Source: Burkholderia sp. H160
GTDB lineage: Bacteria > Pseudomonadota > Gammaproteobacteria > Burkholderiales > Burkholderiaceae
Assembly: GCA_000173575.1 (NCBI GenBank)
Contig: ABYL01000001.1
Location: 174,664 to 238,663 of the forward strand
Reading direction: 5' to 3'
Length of the DNA stretch: 64,000 nucleotides
In this document: positions 62,267-64,000 of the stretch, piece after piece
Layout: the number at the start of each line of letters is the position of its first letter
Position numbering within the stretch: position 1 is the stretch's first letter
The notes under the pieces: model-generated
The model's database searches: none
What the model saw: the letters and a program-made list of their open reading frames with translations, nothing else
Told to the model about the DNA's origin: nothing
Made by a program: the position numbers and the translations under genes

Positions 62267-63286
62267 ATGGGTCTGCTGACGCGGTGGCTGACGAAGCGCG
62301 CCGCGCCCGGGGAGAGCGACGATCCGCAGGCGCAGGCGATCGTCGAGCGGATCGTCGGGCTTTGCCCGTCGTTGCGGCTCGCACGCAATTATGCGTCGCG
62401 CCTGCTGCCAGCCGTGCAACACACGACCGCCTATCTGGGCCGGCTCGTCGAAGAAGTGCCGCCCGCGCGTGAAGCGAGCGCGGCGGCCTGGGCGACGGAC
62501 CCGTATATCCACGCCTTTTTCACGAGGCCCGAAGACGTGTGCCGGCCCTTTAATCGCTCGCCGGCTGTGGACGCATTCTTCAACGAGCATCCCGCCGCTG
62601 ACGAAGCCTTTGCCGTGCTCGGCATGGCGATCGACGAGCGGCATATGTTCGGCGTCGGACAATACGGCGAGACGACGCACACCGACATCGCGCAGACAGC
62701 GGTCAATTTCAGCGATCACCAGGTGCGCGTGTGCGGCGAATCCGAAGCCGCATTGCGGCAGCAAATCGTGTTGCGGATCGTCGATCAGCTCGTGCTCGAA
62801 GGCATCGGCAAGATCGAGGCCGACACCTCGCGGCAGGATGCGCTGCAACGCGAACGGGCGATCCTGAACACACGTCTGATGATTCTCGAACGGCAGGGGG
62901 CAGGCGTGCGTTCGTTGCTCGGCAGCGACGCGCCGTCGAACTACGCGGAAGTGGCGAGGCTGCAGGCGCTGATCGAGGAGAACGATCAGGCGATGGCGCA
63001 GCTGGGCCAGAAGACCGAAGCGCTAGAGCGGCATCTCGATGTGATTTGCGGCGTACTGGCGGCGCCGGATGCGCATTTCTACGTGTTGAAGAGCACGTTC
63101 CGGCTCGACTGGATGAATGTCGTCGTGGAAGACGGGGATACGCGGCCCGCGCACGAAATTGAGTGCCGCCTTGCGCGTCTGCCGGCGAGCCCCAATGCGA
63201 TACGGGTCTTCTCGCCGGTGCGCTTCCGGCGCGCCAATTTTGCGCCCCCCGAGAGCAATCTGGCGCAAGCGCACCGCCTGATCTGA
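62267..63286 (+). CDS. Unrecognised cytosolic protein with central coiled coil
   Basis: 339 residues, no signal or membrane segment. N-terminal ~100 residues are helical, a conserved-looking middle is followed by a predicted coiled coil (~185-255, LQRERAILNTRLMILERQ... and ARLQALIEENDQAMAQLGQK), and a beta-rich C-terminus (DVICGVLAAPDAHFYVLKSTFRLDWMNVVV). I recognise no family. It ends the long rightward run; ATG 62267 is 19 bp after the RRM gene. Confidence 0.55.
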   Translation: MGLLTRWLTKRAAPGESDDPQAQAIVERIVGLCPSLRLARNYASRLLPAVQHTTAYLGRLVEEVPPAREASAAAWATDPYIHAFFTRPEDVCRPFNRSPAVDAFFNEHPAADEAFAVLGMAIDERHMFGVGQYGETTHTDIAQTAVNFSDHQVRVCGESEAALRQQIVLRIVDQLVLEGIGKIEADTSRQDALQRERAILNTRLMILERQGAGVRSLLGSDAPSNYAEVARLQALIEENDQAMAQLGQKTEALERHLDVICGVLAAPDAHFYVLKSTFRLDWMNVVVEDGDTRPAHEIECRLARLPASPNAIRVFSPVRFRRANFAPPESNLAQAHRLI

Positions 63287-63307
63287 CGGCGAGGAGAGGC
63301 ATGCTCG

Positions 63308-63895
63308 CTATTTGTTGGCGAGCGGCTCCACGGAGATGGCCACCGCCTCGGTATAGACCACTTCCATCTGGTCGCCCTTTTTGATCCGCTTGAGCTGTTC
63401 GGGGTCCTGCACGTGCAGGTCCACCGAATTGCCTTGCGGGCCCTTCAGCGTGATCATGCCGCTCTGGTGATTGACGGCGGTGACGTCGGCCATGATCGTG
63501 ACCTGACGTGCGGCCGAGCCGCCGGGCTTCGCGCCCGCCGGCGTGCGTTCGAGCGATCCCGTTTCGCTGGCGCTCAGCGGCGCGCTGCCTTTCTTCAGCG
63601 TGATGGTCAGCGCCTGCGAATACTCGGCCTTGACCGTGTCGCCGACCCTGATCTGATCAAAGTTGCGTGCTTCCTCGCCGACCACGACCTGCACGACCTT
63701 CCCCTTCGGATCCTTGAGCCAGACGGTGCGCGTTTCCGGCTCGATGCCGACGACCGTCGATGTCGTTTTGACCGTGTCCGATACGGTGACCTTGCCGGGC
63801 TCGCTCTTGATCGCGACCGGCGCGTTCGTCTGAGCGAACCCCGTATTCGCGAGACACACGAGCGCTGCCGCAATGATGAGTTTGCCGTTTGTCAT
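63308..63895 (-). CDS. Exported protein with repeated beta-type module
   Basis: 195 residues. Sec signal peptide ends ANTGFAQTN near residue 23. Two similar halves: TVVGIEPETRTVWLKDPKGKVV... and VTAVNHQSGMITLKGPQGNSV..., each followed by an ionic loop ending in VYTEAVAISV / AEYSQALTITL, which suggests a tandem OB-like or beta-sandwich repeat. No named family comes to mind. Convergent with the preceding gene (21 bp between). Confidence 0.65.
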   Translation of the reverse strand: MTNGKLIIAAALVCLANTGFAQTNAPVAIKSEPGKVTVSDTVKTTSTVVGIEPETRTVWLKDPKGKVVQVVVGEEARNFDQIRVGDTVKAEYSQALTITLKKGSAPLSASETGSLERTPAGAKPGGSAARQVTIMADVTAVNHQSGMITLKGPQGNSVDLHVQDPEQLKRIKKGDQMEVVYTEAVAISVEPLANK

Positions 63896-64000
63896 GCTGT
63901 TCTCCCTGAATGGCGCGTATGGTTACCCGCCTGCGCGCTCATTGGACCGTGTAACCCCGGCCTGACATGCACGCGGCGAAAGCGCGATTGAACGTGTCCA
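63896..64000. other. Window end, upstream of the exported protein
   Basis: 105 bp with no gene visible. It would hold the promoter of the minus-strand exported protein. Confidence 0.3.

Noticed and set aside
1-64000. tRNA, rRNA, CRISPR arrays, phage or integrase genes
   Set aside because: I looked for clover-leaf ends, regularly spaced repeats and integrase motifs and found none that I could support by eye.

Overview
The window is high-GC DNA with dense, tightly overlapping operons. The gene families (putrescine catabolism with PuuR-type control, a ferulate/p-coumarate cluster, DUF3138, DUF3141, and PPK2 next to Pta-AckA-FabI) point to a Burkholderiaceae chromosome or chromid, most likely Paraburkholderia, Caballeronia or Burkholderia. 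This placement rests on recognising protein families, not on a search. I saw no rRNA, tRNA, CRISPR array or intact insertion sequence.

Left part (1-12.5 kb): an NhaC-type antiporter, a small secreted protein, and an MltF-like lytic transglycosylase are followed by a lower-GC patch with two unrecognised small ORFs and the 3' stump of a TetR regulator. Next is a polyamine/opine-type ABC importer on the minus strand (ATPase, Tat-exported binding protein, two permeases; 9620 down to 5408). Divergent from it are a polysaccharide-deacetylase-like gene broken by a one-base frameshift, a GntR/FCD regulator and a flavin reductase. A short IS6-family transposase remnant lies at about 12.2 kb.

Polyamine block (12.5-29.1 kb): puuR, an aldehyde dehydrogenase and an agmatinase run leftward. 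PuuD, PuuA, a putrescine-type aminotransferase, PotF, PotG, PotH, PotI, a DUF3138 outer-membrane protein and two tandem PuuB-like FAD oxidases run rightward. Together they encode uptake of putrescine/agmatine and its conversion through gamma-glutamylation or transamination to GABA-level intermediates.

Hydroxycinnamate block (31.0-40.2 kb): a MarR repressor, an MFS transporter, an amidohydrolase, hydroxycinnamoyl-CoA hydratase-lyase, vanillin dehydrogenase, feruloyl-CoA synthetase and an acyl-CoA dehydrogenase. Two near-identical palindromes (TCAGG-N3-CCTGA), one in each divergent promoter region, are the likely MarR operators. A strong nested inverted repeat lies just before the feruloyl-CoA synthetase gene.

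Right block (40.4-63.9 kb): PPK2, a VIT/CCC1-like membrane protein, a SYLF lipoprotein, a PAS histidine kinase with a FixJ-type regulator and a receiver-only regulator. These are followed by one long rightward run: a small exported protein, an RND tripartite pump, PqiA-PqiB-PqiC (MCE lipid transport), a DUF3141 PhaC-like protein, phosphate acetyl/butyryltransferase, acetate kinase, a second-type FabI, an RRM protein and an unrecognised coiled-coil protein. A GACCAAGGTC motif (or one-mismatch variant) recurs in four intergenic spaces of this block and suggests one shared regulon, probably under the local two-component system. The gene content resembles, from memory, the low-oxygen-activated locus of Burkholderia cenocepacia. 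This block is the best candidate in the window for an under-described system.
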